Shown here in pieces: positions 62,630-64,000 of a stretch of DNA of 64,000 nucleotides. The position numbers and the translations under genes were made by a program. How positions within the stretch are numbered: position 1 is the stretch's first letter; each line of letters begins with the position of its first letter. Origin of the DNA: Sandaracinaceae bacterium (lineage in GTDB: Bacteria; Myxococcota_A; Polyangia; Polyangiales; Sandaracinaceae); assembly GCA_019637095.1 (NCBI GenBank), contig JAHBWG010000038.1, positions 23,104 through 87,103 on the forward strand, written 5' to 3'. Under the pieces are notes generated by a model. That model was given only the letters and a program-made list of their open reading frames with translations. It did not search any database and was not told where the DNA came from.

Positions 62630-62682
62630 GCCGGTCCGCGATCGATCGTGGCCGGCCCTGCGCGCGAGGCGCGCCGAGCTGC

Positions 62683-62700
62683 GCCGCGCGGGCGCGCGGC
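62683..62700 (-). terminator. Possible stem behind the lipoprotein gene
   Basis: GCCGCGC and GCGCGGC arms around a 4 nt loop, in the 116 bp gap after the minus-strand stop at 62731. There is no U-run, so intrinsic termination is doubtful. Confidence 0.25.
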
Positions 62701-62730
62701 GGGCCTCGATGGGCGCGCGACCCGAGCCAC

Positions 62731-63753
62731 CTACGGACAGCCCATCGTCGGATCGCACCACGTCCCGCTCGGGGCCGGACCTCCCCGCCGCGCGGCGCGC
62801 ATCCCCTCCCGCTCGATCGGCGCGTCGGCGGGCATCGCTTCCAGCGCGGCGGCGATCGCCTCGAGCCGCTCCGGCGCGGGCGCGTAGGCCTCGCTGCCGA
62901 GCGCCAGGCACGCGCGGTAGCGATCCTCGAGCGAGCTCGCCTCCGCGCCTGCCCAGCCGGCGCGGAGCCACGCCTCGAGGTCGCCCACCTCCTCGCGCGG
63001 CTCCTCGCGCCAGAGCGCCGCCAGCTCCCGCAGCCGCGCCGCGTCCGCGCGCGCCCGCTCCTCGAGCGCCGGCGTCGCGTACGCCCAGCGCCCGATGCGC
63101 GCCTCGCTCACGAGGACCACCTCGCGGAACGCGCGCGGCCCGTCCCCCACGTGGTAGACGGCGCCGACCCGCTCCGGGGCGCGCTCCACCTCGCGCGCGT
63201 CGACCTCCGCGCCGTCCGCGTCGAGCACCCGCCAGCGCGGCGTCGCGCGCGGATCGAAGCGCGCCGTCCACGTCCCCTCGCGCAGCGTGACCTCGATCAG
63301 CCGGTCGCCGTAGTCGCCGCCCTCCCAGCCCTGCCGCGTCGCCCACGGCGCCGGCCACGCGAAGCGCCGCGCGCGCCGGTCCGCCCGGCGGAGGAAGCGC
63401 GCCAGCGGGTGCGGGTCGTCCGCGAGCGCGAGGTCGAAGCGGCTCGGCACCCCGCCCCCGCCTCGGTCGCGCGACAGCAGCGGCCCGCGCGGCGCGCCCC
63501 GCAGCTCCTCGATCTGCGCCGCGCGAGTCCACGTGTAGAGCTTGTGCGCGACGAACGACGCCTCGCGCACCGCGCATCCACCGAGCCAGCCCTCGAGCGC
63601 CTCCACGCGGCGCGCGCGCTCCGGATCGATCGCGGAGATCTCCTCCGGCTCGACCGGCGCCATCGCCGCCTCCTCCACGGCCGGTGCGGGCGGCGAGCCG
63701 GGGGGCTCATCGCACGCACAGAGCCCGAGGGCGAGGATCCACGCGGCGCGCAC
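62731..63753 (-). CDS. Large putative lipoprotein, unknown function
   Basis: A 340-residue exported protein: VRAAWILALGLCAC (lipid Cys 12 or 14), then a Pro/Glu-rich linker. A mixed domain of about 160 residues follows (KLYTWTRAAQIEELRG, FAWPAPWATRQGWEGGDYGDRLIEVTLREGTW), then Ala/Arg/Glu-rich helices and a Cys near the end (GTWCDPTMGCP). No known family. Start GTG 63753 with TACCCT 7 nt upstream. The last 247 bp of the window, beyond this gene, holds no convincing gene. Confidence 0.6.
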   Translation of the reverse strand: MRAAWILALGLCACDEPPGSPPAPAVEEAAMAPVEPEEISAIDPERARRVEALEGWLGGCAVREASFVAHKLYTWTRAAQIEELRGAPRGPLLSRDRGGGGVPSRFDLALADDPHPLARFLRRADRRARRFAWPAPWATRQGWEGGDYGDRLIEVTLREGTWTARFDPRATPRWRVLDADGAEVDAREVERAPERVGAVYHVGDGPRAFREVVLVSEARIGRWAYATPALEERARADAARLRELAALWREEPREEVGDLEAWLRAGWAGAEASSLEDRYRACLALGSEAYAPAPERLEAIAAALEAMPADAPIEREGMRAARRGGPAPSGTWCDPTMGCP

Positions 63754-63760
63754 GCCGCTC

Positions 63761-63766
63761 AGGGTA
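63761..63766 (-). promoter_or_regulatory. -10-like TACCCT before the terminal lipoprotein gene
   Basis: The minus strand reads TACCCT ending 7 nt before the GTG at 63753. Confidence 0.45.
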
Positions 63767-64000
63767 CCAAGCGAGCCGCGCGCGCACCCGTCAGCCGCGT
63801 AGCGTCGCGCCGCGATGCCCTCGCGTCGCCCGCGCCGCGCTCATCCTGGCGGGACCGAGCGCTGACCCGCCCGCCGCGCCCGTCACGGCGGCTCGGCGGC
63901 ACGCGATGTCCCGTCCGGCGTGAGAGCGCGGCGATCGCCGGGCGATCGGCGCCACCTTCGCCGATCGGGTCTCGTAAGTAGCCGAGATCATTGACGCGCA

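Noticed and set aside
63754..64000. Short frames at the right end (for example 66 codons on minus strand)
   Set aside because: No SD, no conserved motif, biased composition; treated as non-coding.

Overview
The window is about 72-73% G+C and nearly all coding. I recognise 56 genes, and no intergenic gap exceeds 300 bp. I see no rRNA, tRNA, CRISPR array, insertion sequence or phage gene. Several features together point to a Myxococcota (delta-proteobacterial, Polyangiales-like) chromosome: two eukaryote-type Ser/Thr kinases (one with the myxobacterial HRDVSPQN loop), several FHA proteins, AgmX/PglI-type domains, type IV pilus motor genes, many lipoproteins and very high G+C with frequent GTG starts. 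This is inference from gene content, not from a marker gene.

Layout. 1-2504 (minus): sugar-nucleotide epimerase (partial) and two glycosyltransferases. 2657-6904 (plus): PspA, a large cyclase-like/ATPase-like/TPR protein and a lipoprotein. 6920-10255 (minus): FHA-GGDEF diguanylate cyclase, a double AgmX/PglI-like protein, a fatty acid desaturase and a tail-anchored acidic protein. 10293-13805 (plus): Rid-family protein, crotonase, acyl-CoA dehydrogenase and a DUF1444-like protein, translationally coupled. 13813-16844 (minus): hisS and a secreted protein of about 27 short beta repeats. 16970-18685 (plus): Ser/Thr kinase. 18595-22155 (minus): a giant NfnB-NfnA-like flavoenzyme. 22246-30480 (plus): purM, FAD oxidoreductase, Ser/Thr kinase, pilT, pilC and a PilS-like histidine kinase. 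30507-35188 (minus): lipoprotein, trpG, trpD, trpC, SDR and lipase with coupled overlaps. 35306-38402: a membrane protein and two convergent paralogous FHA proteins. 38493-50975 (minus): a secreted protein, an EI24/CysZ protein, then MCE, MMPL exporter, YbhN-type flippase-like protein, DegT aminotransferase, inositol-phosphate synthase, GH3 ligase and inositol monophosphatase. 51180-53711: DMT transporter, M19-like peptidase and a ZU5-like lipoprotein. 53816-59461 (plus): lipoproteins, an SH3/barrel protein, the DUF4266-DUF3570 pair, uppP and a ManC-like gene. 59475-63753 (minus): class III adenylate cyclase, an outer-membrane-like protein, a HIT protein and a lipoprotein.

The most interesting candidate for an undescribed system is the one-strand run 50975 to 40629. 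Inositol phosphate synthase, inositol monophosphatase, a PLP sugar aminotransferase and a GH3-type acyl/amide ligase are followed by a flippase-like membrane protein, an MMPL/RND lipid exporter and an MCE protein with a barrel-like tail. This could be a pathway that makes and exports an (amino)cyclitol-containing lipid or conjugate. A second genome-scale signal is a TANNNT hexamer placed 6-14 nt before at least 17 start codons, suggesting many leaderless or near-leaderless transcripts.

Convergent neighbours are packed so tightly that there is no room for intrinsic terminators. Several enzymes have lost family-defining catalytic residues (Rid protein, crotonase, TrpC, M19 peptidase, SDR); each is noted at its gene.
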